A stretch of DNA of 64,000 nucleotides from Dromaius novaehollandiae. Its lineage: Eukaryota > Chordata > Aves > Casuariiformes > Dromaiidae. Shown in pieces: positions 13,850-25,096 of this stretch. Under the pieces are notes generated by a model that made no database searches, was not told where the DNA came from, and saw only the letters and a list, made by a program, of their open reading frames with translations. The DNA lies in NCBI RefSeq assembly GCF_036370855.1, contig NC_088108.1, forward strand, positions 9,881,448-9,945,447, read 5' to 3'. The translations under genes were made by a program, and so were the position numbers. The first letter of the stretch is position 1; every line of letters begins with the position of its first letter.

Positions 13850-13965
13850 TGAGAGATGTTATTGCCCTGTTTCGTAGAGCAGGAAACTGAGCTATGAGCT
13901 AACCAGGATTCTGCCACACATTGAGCAGAACTGGAGGTAGAACTCTCCGTCCTTCCTGACTTCAT
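13850..13965 (-). mobile_element. MIR-like SINE fossil, reverse orientation
   Basis: GCAGGAAACTGAGCTATGAG, then CTAACCAGGATTCTGCCACA and GAACTGGAGGTAGAACTCTC follow the reversed MIR core order (GAGGAAACTGAGGCACAGAG, then the GCCAGGATTCGAACCC region). Truncated and diverged. Confidence 0.55.
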
Positions 13966-15264
13966 TTTTTATCTAACCCTTCTTTAATACTACAGCACTG
14001 TTAGACTGGACCTTTTCTTCCTCATTCAGATTGTTCATTTGACCAGTTTGGCTAAAGAGTATGGTAAAATGGGGATCAACTGGAATGTTACCAAATTCTT
14101 TTATTTGAGCCACATTGCCATGCAGCACATGTTAGTGATGACTGTGACTGTCTCAGGAACAAGTATTTCTGTTGATATTTCACTAATACATTGTTTAACA
14201 GAATAGAAAGTTCTCTCTAGTGAATTTGTTAACCTAACTTTAGATACTATCCAGGTATTCCACTTAATAAAGCAGACATTAAAACAAATTTCTTTTTTTG
14301 TTTTAAACATCAGAAGAACTTGCTCATTCTTCAAGGCAAGTATTACTTAAGTATTTAATGGCAACATTTTAAAGTGTTTTCGCCCTAGGTGAAATATGTT
14401 TGTTTCATCTTTAAATACGTTGCATCTGTACCCTACTCATTTAGATCTTTAGGGTGACAGAAATTTGGAGAAGTGATATGCAAAATAAAATACAACTTTG
14501 AAGGGCAAATGGGAATTACCACAGATGCTTCAAAGGAATCAAAACCACTTCAGTATAAGAATCTTAGCAGTGTGCTTTCATTTAGCTTAAAAGCTGGAAA
14601 ATGAGGTTTAAGGGGCAAGTCAATACTCTCACAAGAACTTGTTTTACTTCGTGTTATAAGACTCAGTGATTACTTGTCAGCTACATTAGCTTTTAAGGTC
14701 TGCGTCTACAATGACGGACTTATTTGGAAGAAAACATTTTTTTCAGGGACAACATTTTAATTCTATTTCAAATATTGAGTGGATGAGGCTCTAAAGAATG
14801 TAATACAATAACCTGCTGCCAGGTTCAAGCCAGTAATAAGTTTTTACAGTTGCTAATAGCAACTTATGTGGCGAACATAAGTACAGCAATTTAGAGGGAC
14901 ACTGTGGTAATATGAATTTCTTCAAGTAGTTAAATACTAATGTCTTTCACCACAACATCAATGTCAGCTCTGCTCCCAGTCAGAAAGCGAAGGACAAATG
15001 AACTCACCATTTTTATTTGCTTTTTTTGAATGGAAGGTTTTCAGAAAACTGACAGTAGCTAGTCTAGTCTGTGATTTTTAGCTTGATTTATTTGAATTAG
15101 TGAAATCTTCAGTAAATACATCTCAGTGCACTTAAATGTTTCCCCTTGGAGATTAAACATCCATTTACTTTAACTCTGCCAGCGCTCACAGACTTTAATT
15201 GTGGTGCCTGACAGACTCCTTAAAGAAAGGAAAAGTGATGAAAGAGGGAGAGAAGGTCACTCGG

Positions 15265-15375
15265 GAAGAGCCGCTGCCGCCGCACTGCGCAGGAGCGCTG
15301 GCGAGTGCCCTTCAGCTGCGCATCCGAATGCCAGGCAAGCGCGTTCGCACCGCGCGAGGCAGGGCCGAAACGGTT
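15265..15375. promoter_or_regulatory. Small CpG cluster with NRF1-like sites
   Basis: A 110-bp patch of CG dinucleotides in AT-rich surroundings. CTGCGCAGGAGCGC (about 15285) and CTGCGCATCCG (about 15315) resemble NRF1 half-sites. It may be a small unannotated promoter; no transcript is evident. Confidence 0.3.
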
Positions 15376-16968
15376 ATCCTATGGACTTTTTTTTTTTATC
15401 TTGATAGGAGAGAGTGTTTGCCTGCTGCTGAAGAACTTGCCTTCCTGCGTGGTTTTCCCAGCTCCTTGCTGCTCCTGTGTGCAAATAAGAATGGCTGCAT
15501 TTATGGCACTCACTTTAATCTATTTTTGGGGCTGCTGGTTAATATGAAGAATGTTTAAAGCCAAACCCTGGATAGGAGTCCTGTGGATAGTGTGATCAGA
15601 ACCGACCTGTCGGAAGAGCCTGCTGACTTGTCAATGTGCATCCTCAAGGTGAAATTGTACCTGTGTTGAAATCGATGGCAACGTTCTGATTCCACCCTTG
15701 GTTTTATTTGCCCTCTGCCACGGGTAACCACAGTATAGCGTGTGTTCCTAGAGAAGACCATGTGCCGTCATCTTGGCTTGAGACCTTTCTGCAAAGGCTG
15801 CGGACTTCTGCCTGCAGAAAGGGCTGGACTTGGCCGTGTCAAAATGAAAGCGTAAGGCCTGCGCCTGTCAAATCTTTTTTTTTTTTTTTCCTTTCTTTCT
15901 CTCGTATTCAAGCACAATGGAGCATTTTCATACTCTTGTTGGAAGGCATCATTCCCAGACCCTTGATCTCCCTCCTTCATCTTTGTCTGTAATCCCACTC
16001 TAGCTCTCCTGAAGTGTCCAGGTTCAAATGGTGCAGACAAATGCATGTGACCCTTCCCGACTTCCCTGTCCTTGCAAAAGTAATCTCACTGGGCAAACGT
16101 CTTTAACGACCCCAGAAATATTTGCCAGAGTTCACCTTCTTTAATTCTTTGTTTTCTGCCATTGCTGCTACTCTCATCCCAGGAGTCCAGACTTTACAAT
16201 AACAGTGTCTGGGGACTTCCCTGATAATCTGAGCAGTGCAACTGAACAGGGTAAGACACATCAAGGATTCCTTTCAAGACACAGAAACAAGTTGCTTAAG
16301 AAACAACTCTTCCAGGCTGGAGGCTTCTGCAGTGCCCTCTGACTTGCTTTTGAGAAGCATGTTTACAGACTCTGGTTTCAAGGGGTGAGGAACAGGCCTT
16401 GCCGATTCAGTGTGCTAATGTAATCGTCCTTGAGATGTCGCTTGGCTGCAGTGTACTGAGAAGTGTCTTCTCATGTCCTTCTAGTGTTTCTAAACAAATC
16501 CAGGCTTAACTGGGAACATCATTGCCTTTATGCCGGTAAAGTTTCCGGAAACTTTAAAAAGGGAAAGGTATGGTCAGTATTTTGAAAGATATATATATTT
16601 TCTGCTGTAATTAGGGTAGAATATGGACATAGCATTATAGATTCAATTAAAAGCATGTCAATAAAAGGCAGTTGTGTGCTACATAAAAGATTCTTTTGTT
16701 GAAAACTGGCCTGAGTTACGACTGTTTTATACACATTAATTTGCTTTGTACATGCAGAATGGAGCTGATTGAACAGCACGATTGTCTGACAAGAGCTGAA
16801 AAGCAGCACTTGCTGTAGGTAATTTAAATTGAGCCCTATTATCATTTACGGATTTATTCTGTTTAGAATCAATAAGATGAAAAAGGGCCTGAAAGCTTTA
16901 CGCTAATGCTAATCACTTTTGGTTCAGTAGCTCCTTGTGTTTAAGTTATGTATTTCTTTCCTATATTC

Positions 16969-17142
16969 ACAGTCAGAGCTGCTTGGGAAGCGAAATATTT
17001 AAACTATGTTCCACTGAAGAGAATGCCCCCACCTCTTCTGCTTCACAGAGAATGCAGTACTGATAAATCTTTTGTTGTACCAGAAAGTTCCTTGAGAGAG
17101 GGAAGTGACACCAACCAAAAAGACAAAAGAGATGATCTGTGA
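16969..17142 (+). other. Possible terminal coding exon (weak)
   Basis: Follows a plausible acceptor (TTCCTATATTCACAG|TCAGAG). The open frame RAAWEAKYLNYVPLKRMPPP runs to a stop at 17140-17142, ending in a polar, charged tail (QKDKRDDL). No family recognised and no upstream exon identified. Confidence 0.18.
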
Positions 17143-17944
17143 AGAAGCTCAGTGCAATGAATGCCCTGGAAATCTTGCTTTAAAGCAGCGTTCATGGCGG
17201 CAGGAGATTCCAACCTAACCCTGGGACACAGAGTGAAGCCAGGCTCGGGGAGCTGAAGTCACTCCACCTTCTACTACAGCAGAAATTTTAACCTGAAAGA
17301 TAAGTTATCCAGCAACAGTGTTGTCAATGGGTCTAAGACAGAAGAGAAAAGACAACAGGGAAGGCAGAACCTAGGTGACGTCAGTATAATGATGCTATCA
17401 AGGGGGAATACAATGGAAGGAATTTATATGTATCAAAAACGGTACGCTGTTGGTTAACAAGAACTGATTTATCAAAAGAAAAAAAATCACTGAACAGTAT
17501 TATAGAGTCCCATAAGTCCTTGGTTGTGGTCTTCAGGGTACTGGGCAAAGGGCAGAGGTGTGCTGTGCTGAAAGGCTGTGTTTGGTGAACTGCAGAAGAG
17601 CTGGCAAGTCCTTATGAGGAAGGAACCTGACCGCAACATCCCTCTGAGCAAGGTGCTGGGCTGGAGCTCCCAATCCTCCAAACCTCTTTTGCTCCTTCTG
17701 AAGTTATGAGCCAGTGCCAAAAAAAGTCTTAAAGGGAAGATGAGGGAAAAATTGACCCCTGTTGCAGTCAAAAAGCCTACTTCACTATTAGCTAATTTTG
17801 TCATTTATTGACCATGCAGTAGTGGATGGACCGTATCTCCTCCAGAGGAGCCAGGAAGACTGGGAAGAGAAGTGTATTGAACTGGATCTCTGGAGTCTGA
17901 TTCATAATGCTGCGACAGAGCCTACTGCTCTCTGAAATCAGTGA

Positions 17945-18285
17945 CTTACGGCCCGGACCGGCAGAGCAGAGCCGGTACGGAAGGACTGCTGCTGCGGGAG
18001 GGGCCCTGCACGTCTTGGTTCTGCTGTTTCTGCTGCCTCAGCCCCTCCCCGCTCCGATGGGAAAGATCCCTTCTGGAGGCCGAGAAGGATCCCCGCGCGG
18101 TGCCTGCAGGCGACCCGTGTCGGGGATTGTGCCACCGTCGCGTGGAAGCGCGGGGTCCTGTTGGCGCTGTACGGGAGCAGGGCGAGCGAGGCTCCTCTCC
18201 CTACGGAGACCGCGCGCTGCAGAAGGACGAAACGTCTTGCCCGATGGGTGCGGAGCGGCAGGGGCTGAGTGGAGAATAGAACTAA
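17945..18285. promoter_or_regulatory. CpG-rich patch of unknown role
   Basis: About 340 bp richer in G+C and CG than its flanks, giving several overlapping open frames on both strands (the longest 17907-18359 plus). None has a recognisable domain, and overlapping frames on both strands point to base composition. Possible promoter, decayed exon or island. Confidence 0.3.
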
Positions 18286-18289
18286 AGTC

Positions 18290-21200
18290 TTTCAAGTCCC
18301 AGGCAAGTGTCCCAGCTGCAGCGCCCTGCTGCCTCTCCGTTCAGATGCAGGAGGGTTAGTTCTGGATGATTAAACAAGGAGTGTTATTAAGACTGTAGTG
18401 TGTCGTGTATGCCACGGTTAGAGATGATTGCCAAATCTTTGCTATTTCATCAACAAATTGGCTTTTCTTCCTCACACTCACTTTCCCCAGATATCCAGGA
18501 CTACTTCAGAGGTTCAACTTTTTTTTTAAAGTGTTTTTTAAAATGTGTTAAACTTTACTTGTATTAAAATGGGCTGGAGCAGCAAATACAATTTCTTGCA
18601 GTAAATAGCTATAAAAACATCAAAGGTTTTGATAACTGTTAGCTGTATATTTTGTAATGCCTATTGTATTTCCATTTTGTTAGTTCTATTTAAAGAGCGG
18701 TATTATCATGCCCCATTTCCTGTTAGATAGTTCTATTTGTCTGCTCTACGGGAGGCAGGAGATCTTAGGTCCAAAAGAAATTATCTCTTAGTAAATTACT
18801 CCTAACTCCATTACTGAATACTAAGCACTCTCCCCTTACTGTGTGAGCAGCTTGAAGAGATAACGTTGCAATTTATTTATTTGTTTTGTCCTGTGTATAT
18901 GGGTGACACACGGACTCATCTGAGCAGAGATGGTGATAACTGACAGGTACATTAGATCAGCCACCTATAGCAAAGTTTACTTTGATTATGTAGTAAGTGT
19001 CAAGATGTACAGTAGCTGATGTCAGTTTGATCTCATAGTATATAATGGCTTGTCTTTTTCATGGTTGATTGGACACTAATTTTTGTCTAATAAGTAAGCT
19101 ATCAGTTCAGAGTGTTTTAGAGAGTAGCAGAGTTTTTCATCCTCCTGAAAGGGAAACCATTCGTGAAATTATTTTAAAATTTGTTTGGATTGCTTGTTGT
19201 ATTCATTTTTCTCCTTCTAAAGTCCCTTGTTTACTCAAAGCATGCACTGAAGGTACAATATTTTCTAGGGACCTGCTGTGAATCTATTGCATTGCATAGG
19301 AGACTTTTCCATAGTAAAATAGTAGCAGAGGACAGAATATTTTTTTGTCTGTTCTTGATGTGTAGCTGCCAAACTGCAAAGTCTGTATGTAACACTTTTT
19401 AAACTTTGGAGAGGAGAAACAAAATGTTCTGCTATGCAAAACCCCTTCCTTTTCCCTTGTAAGTAAGGTAGGAAGGATATAAGACTGTAACATTTGTAGA
19501 TGATATATTTTCCTATTGTTCTGCAGCTATGTTTTACGTAAAACTGTATTTACAAAAACAGCTTATTAAATACATTTTGCATGGCATAACATGAACTCTG
19601 ATTAATAATAGAGTTGCAGAAAAGAAAAGAAAGCTAGAAAGCTAATGAGCTCTGGAGTGAAGAGTGATGTTCTGGGCCATCTACTATTGCTTAGTTTCCT
19701 GGCACAAAGGCAATTCCAGGAAAACAGGCATAGAGTGAACAGGAATTTCTGAATTTGGGGGAATGTCTCCCCCCCCCCCCCAAACTTTTTGGTACAAGAA
19801 GTATAGTAGTAACTAACACTATCTCTGAGCCCTGTCCTGTTAACAGTGATAGTGGGCTAGGGAAGATTGTTGTTTGGCATGCTTAGATCTTCTCTTGGGT
19901 TAGGCTTTCTTCACTGATAGACTGAGCTGTTTTAGTTCTAATTTAAGTGATCCGTGGCTCTTATTCAGCAGGATGCTGAGGCCTTTGCCTGGTGCACATG
20001 GAGCTAGAGTTATTTTCCTGGGTTTTTGTTTGTTTGTTTTTATTTTGAGGTTTCTTTCTTTATTTTTTCCAGCCTCGAAACATTTGTTGCTTTTAGATGA
20101 TCATTATTAGTGTATAGGAACCATCCATTAAAGACACTGTTTTACTGGGGATGCCAAGGAGATTCAGGGTGAGCAGAGACCATCTAGTCAAATTCGGGGA
20201 GTGAATAACTAGTTTTGGAGTTGTAACAGTGGGGATTTTGGTGGTGTTTCTAGATTTGCTAAAATAATTAAAACTCCACTGGAGTTTTCTTGTTGAGTTA
20301 GTTATATTCCATGTAAGGAACTGTCTATCCAAATGTTGCTCCCTTTCGTTGTCAGGTATGTTATCCTCAGATATGCATGTCCAAGGCTCACAGGACTGCG
20401 ATTTGCACAGACATCTGAATGGATTGCTCTATTTTTGTTTCTCAGTTTGATCCAAGTGTTCAGTTCTTCCACAAGCAAAGTCACTGAATGCTTCAGTGTT
20501 GGGGCTGTGACTAATTTCATTAATACGACTTTGTAATCCAAATGGTCAGGTAAGACAAAGTGTCAGGAACCTTAATAATGCCAAGGTGTGGTGTTAACTA
20601 AATCAACACGGTCCTTTACAAGGAAAAGATCATTCGTTAAAAATGACTGTTTCTTATAGCTGTGACAGATGGTAAACATTGAAAATCTGTGTTGAATTAA
20701 GAGATGAATCTTTGTATCATTTCTGTACAGGAGTAAGAGATTTCCTAAGACATCACCCCATTTCCTTCCTACATCGCACATGTAAAGTGTACCTTGATGT
20801 GAATTTAAGTAAATTATTCATTACTTTACACATATCACCTGCCTAAAGAGGAGGCGTGTTTTACATGCTTCAGGCAAGGATGGTGGGTTTCCAACCTTTT
20901 CCAGCTTACAGATTATGGACAGTTTCACAACTGAGAGTGATCACTTTGGAAGCGGTGCATAGATTCACAGGCACCTGTGGATCACGGGGGCAAACCAGTG
21001 GACTAGAGGATGCTTTCAAGGCTGAATTGGAGCTGACTCTCACCTGATGGTGAAATGTTGCCCAGTTTCCACTGGGATGTGTCTGTTGTAGCCATGGTGT
21101 GACTGAAGTTCCCGTACATGGATACTGCTGGCAGCATAGCTTCAGGACCCCAGACTCAACGTGGGCTGCGGAAGTAAGCCAGGGCAAAGATGTCAGTGGC

Positions 21201-24200
21201 TGTACTGTGTGAGCTGGCTAGGTCACCATGTGGTCCTCAGCTGGAGCTTAACACCAGTTCACAGATATCTACAGAAACTGCAGTCCTGCATTTGACTGCA
21301 GTGTAGGCGCACATTTTATACCTTAAATGTGTTCAAGAATAGCTGCTTTTGAAATAGCACCTTCATGAGGTAAAATTCTGTGAGAGTCATTAGTCATGGC
21401 CATGTCTGTTCTGGAAACAATAAATGAGGTTCTTTCCTGCCTTTTCTTGGACTTGGAACAAGAAATTTAGATGCAGATTGAGTTCTTGTTAAAATTAAGA
21501 ATTTAGCATATGCCCTAGTAATACCTGGAACTGCTGTTTTACGGCCTCAAGGCTGAGCTTCGGCAGTCCTTGGCACTTGCCATCCACTCTGGGGAGCATT
21601 ACTTGCACCCAGAGCTGGGCTCAGGGCAGTGCATTCCCTACAGTCCCAAAGCAGAAAACCCCACTGTGGAGCTGGGAACTGAGCATGGATCTTCTCCACC
21701 TGCTCCTTGGTCCTCCACATACAACCCCGTCGCTCCTTTGCTCTCTACAAAGGAGGCAAGGGCTTACAGGGCCATTGCTAAAATATCAAATGAAAACTTC
21801 TTTTGCTGCAGTCAGCAACTTCTCTACTGGTCCAGTTTGAGAGAGCACTAACAAAGGCAAGGGGACTTAGATGTTTCTGATATTTACTGCTGAGAGACTG
21901 TCTCCAGGCTCTTCTTGTACATTAATGTTGCAGCCTGCTTCACTTCTTTTCTTATATTCACTTTGGGATATATAGAAAATAAGGCTATAATAATGCTGTC
22001 CTTTCTTGTCTTCTTTCACAAACATTAATCCCATGATTTTTTATCTGTACAAAATAACCCTGGAGATAGGGCAGTCTGTGGATCGGCTTCTATGAAACTA
22101 GAAAACTGAAATTATTTTGTTTAATTGTGTGTGAAAGTCAACTTTTGTCAAAGTCTCTAGCTGTGACTGGGTACTTACAAAATGTAATATATTCTTTTCT
22201 TTAGCAGATCACCTAAACACATTTTACTAGCAACCCTTTTGAACCAGATGAGACCGTAATTCAAGCTGTCTCGTCTGCTTCTGCTTTAGTTCACAATAAT
22301 GTCACTGTGCTGCTCACACCAAAGACTGTAACAGCTACATCAACTATTTTGTCCCAGTTTTTTCTGCAGATCATCACTGATAGGTAGCTTTTCGGGGGGG
22401 GGGGGGGAATCTATTCAGTATATATTTTTAATATTAAAGTTTTGTTTCTCTGTCAATGTGACTTTGCAAGCTTTTCCAATTTTTCAGTGACTTCCCGCCA
22501 GCTGTAGTAAAGTGATTCCTCTCCAGTTATATATGAAAATATATATAAGAAATGTTGCTGCAGCCCACAAACTAAGTTATTTCAGAATATTCTGTTCCAT
22601 CCAGGAACTGTGCTTTGGCATACTGCTTGGCTCAACATCTTCAATCCTTGGAGGTCATCCTTGTCTTCTCTAGTAAACAGAATATGTTAGGGGATGGGAG
22701 ACGATATGGCTGAGCAGTGAAGAGACGAGACAAGGAGTTGGGAAAGTTGGTTTCTTCTGGGTATTCTGCCACTGTTATTAGGTAATGCATTAGCTTCTTA
22801 ACGCTGTGGCCCTTTCATCTGTAAAGGGGATAGCCCCTTCCTTGTTTTTTTGCAGAGTGGGAGGGATGTCTGTGGGACATCTTTGAAACCTGGAAGTAGT
22901 ACACAGGCAATGAATGCGAGAATTTTTGTATAGGCAGAAGAAACAGTTTTAAATAAAATCAAATATTTCTTAAGTTGTGGAGAAGCTCTAGGTTTAGGTG
23001 CAAAAGTGAGCTTGTTACACATACCTTCTCATAAATATTCATCAAAGAGTTTCATGCCACTGGTGGGGGGGGGGAGCAGGGGGAGTGTATGTTTGGGCCT
23101 TTTAGCAGCAGGATTTACTTTGAATCTTAGATCTGTTCAAGGAAACACTGGCAGATGAAAATGCAGATAGTGGCCATATTTAACCTTCAGGAGCAGCCTT
23201 GCAGCCCTTGTTTACCTCAGTCTGCTGTGCTGTATGGGAGAGTATGGTAAAATCAGGAAAGGCTGATGGCAGGATGAGAGTTCTTACACTACCTTCGTCA
23301 GATATCTAAGCTAAAAGCAATGCAGGGACTGGAGCTGGGAGTCCCCCAGCGAGACAGTCCCATCAGGGGGAAAAGAGAGGGCTAATGTAGGACATTGGCT
23401 GCTGCCAGACTCTGAAGTGTCAGTGTAGGATGTTTATAGACCTGTGATTGCCAGTACCTGTTTCCCTCTGAAGACATCAAAGCAGAGGAGATGTATCTTC
23501 TTTATCAGAGATACTGGCTTATTGACTCTTGGGGTTCTGGTGAATTCAGCTGCTTCTTGACTGAGGAATTTATGCCCTGCCATATTATCCTAGATCCTGG
23601 TGTATGCTTGCTCACTGAATGTGTCTGCAGTTTTCCTGCAACAGCAGATTGCTTGGACAATTGCCCATCTCCTCGTTTTGGGAGAAATTTGCAGGGAGAT
23701 GAGAAGCTCAGATCCGTCCTGTGTGCTGAGGATGACTAATGTGTACTTCAGCTGCAGGCTTTATGTGCATGTGGAGCAGCCAAGCTAAATAAAGGTCGCT
23801 GGTGCATTTGTGTAAGTGAAGTACAGTTGTGCTCTGATAGCCTCTGTGTTGGTGAGTCATTCCATGTACACATATCAATATAGACTGTAACACAACCTGC
23901 CAGCTTGATTTATTTATAATCCAGATGTAGAGCTGTTTTAACATAAGGTATATAGAAATGCCCTGTCCTTAATTGTATTTTATGCAATTGGTGTGGTCGT
24001 ATAGCTCAAATAAGTGAAGTACAGCTGGCATGCATGTCATCACATTTCTTATTCTTATGTGTAAGCAATTTCTTTTTTTCTTTCTTGGTAGCTTTATCTG
24101 GTTGTGATCTATGCTGTTTAATGACAGGGCTGAAAACTAACAATAGCAAAAAGAAAGCTCTGAGTTGAGGAAAATCATCTCAAGTTTGGGGATCATGTCC

Positions 24201-24230
24201 CTTATAGCCTTCCTTTTCCTTTCATTTCAG
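18290..24230. other. Gene-poor stretch
   Basis: AT-rich sequence with short random frames and homopolymer runs; no exon, RNA gene or repeat family recognised apart from the runs listed. Confidence 0.5.
22394..22407. repeat. G14 homopolymer
   Basis: Run of 14 G residues. Similar C runs of 13 and 12 lie at 19769-19781 and 24967-24978. Confidence 0.9.
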
Positions 24231-24318
24231 GCATCTTCTGCAGGATGAACAAGTGGAGCAGAATTATTACCTGGCTGGAGAGAGAAGCTTCACAGAACTG
24301 GGTACAGACAGCAAGCCT
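24231..24318 (+). other. Candidate exon A of an unrecognised spliced transcript
   Basis: This is an 88-nt segment between a strong acceptor (TTTCCTTTCATTTCAG) and a perfect donor core (CCT|GTAAGTAG). Two of its frames are open. An ATG at 24245-24247 with A at -3 reads MNKWSRIITWLEREASQNWV and continues. Spliced to 25003, the frame stays open to a stop at 25094-25096, giving about 55 residues. I recognise no family; it may be a microprotein or a noncoding RNA. Confidence 0.35.
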
Positions 24319-25002
24319 GTAAGTAGAGAGATTCGCATTTAGCTGGTTTAGATTCAAGTCAGCAGATCTCTATTTCCATGTGGCAGCGTATTCAGGTTTA
24401 TTGTTGGGAATAAGGAAAAAAGTAACATCCCATTCTGTAGTTGGCAAAGTTGCAGTGAGGAGCCCATTGCAAGCGGGTGGTTTACATCTCATATAACTTG
24501 AAATAAAGGAATTGCTCACACATTCATGATCAATACAATTACCACTACTTTACATGAATTAAGTAATTTGTAATGGTATTGCTGTTTGGGGCATTTGTAC
24601 TCCTATTCAGAGCAGTTCTTCAGTATTTCAACCCCACTAATGGTAAAGGCAGGTGCATGCCAGTTACCCACAAAACCAAGGAAAAGCTCTATGGGGAAAC
24701 TCTTTTATGTCCATCTAGATTTGAATTTGTAGTCCTTTTTCCAATTACTGTGCTAATTGTTTAAGAGATTGTTAGACTAAAAAAGTTTTTAATCACTAAT
24801 CTGTTTTTGAAAGGAACTTAAGGGCTCAAAACTTGAGCTACATACTTCTTAAATTAATTTTCTTCATGAATACTTCTTTCTCAATACAGATTTGTGAGTC
24901 AGAACACCCTACTGTGCTTGTTTCTTTGTCTTTTCTTCAAACACCTGGCCTATTATTCTCCCTTTTCCCCCCCCCCCCAACAAAATTGCTCTTTCTTTGT
25001 AG

Positions 25003-25096
25003 GCAAGGTTCTGATGATATTATGCCCTTGGAAATACGGAAATTTACCCAAAGACCTGTGTTATCAGAGCTGAACTTGGGGCAGAGAACAAGCTAA
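25003..25096 (+). other. Candidate exon B (in-frame partner of exon A)
   Basis: It follows a long pyrimidine tract and acceptor, CTCTTTCTTTGTAG|GCAAGG. Joined to the donor at 24318, the split codon CT|G keeps the reading frame: QGSDDIMPLEIRKFTQRPVL, a further ten residues, then TAA. The implied intron is 684 bp. Nothing about function can be read. Confidence 0.33.

Noticed and set aside
17907-18359. 150-codon plus-strand frame
   Set aside because: Overlaps other long frames on both strands in G+C-rich sequence; no domain recognised.
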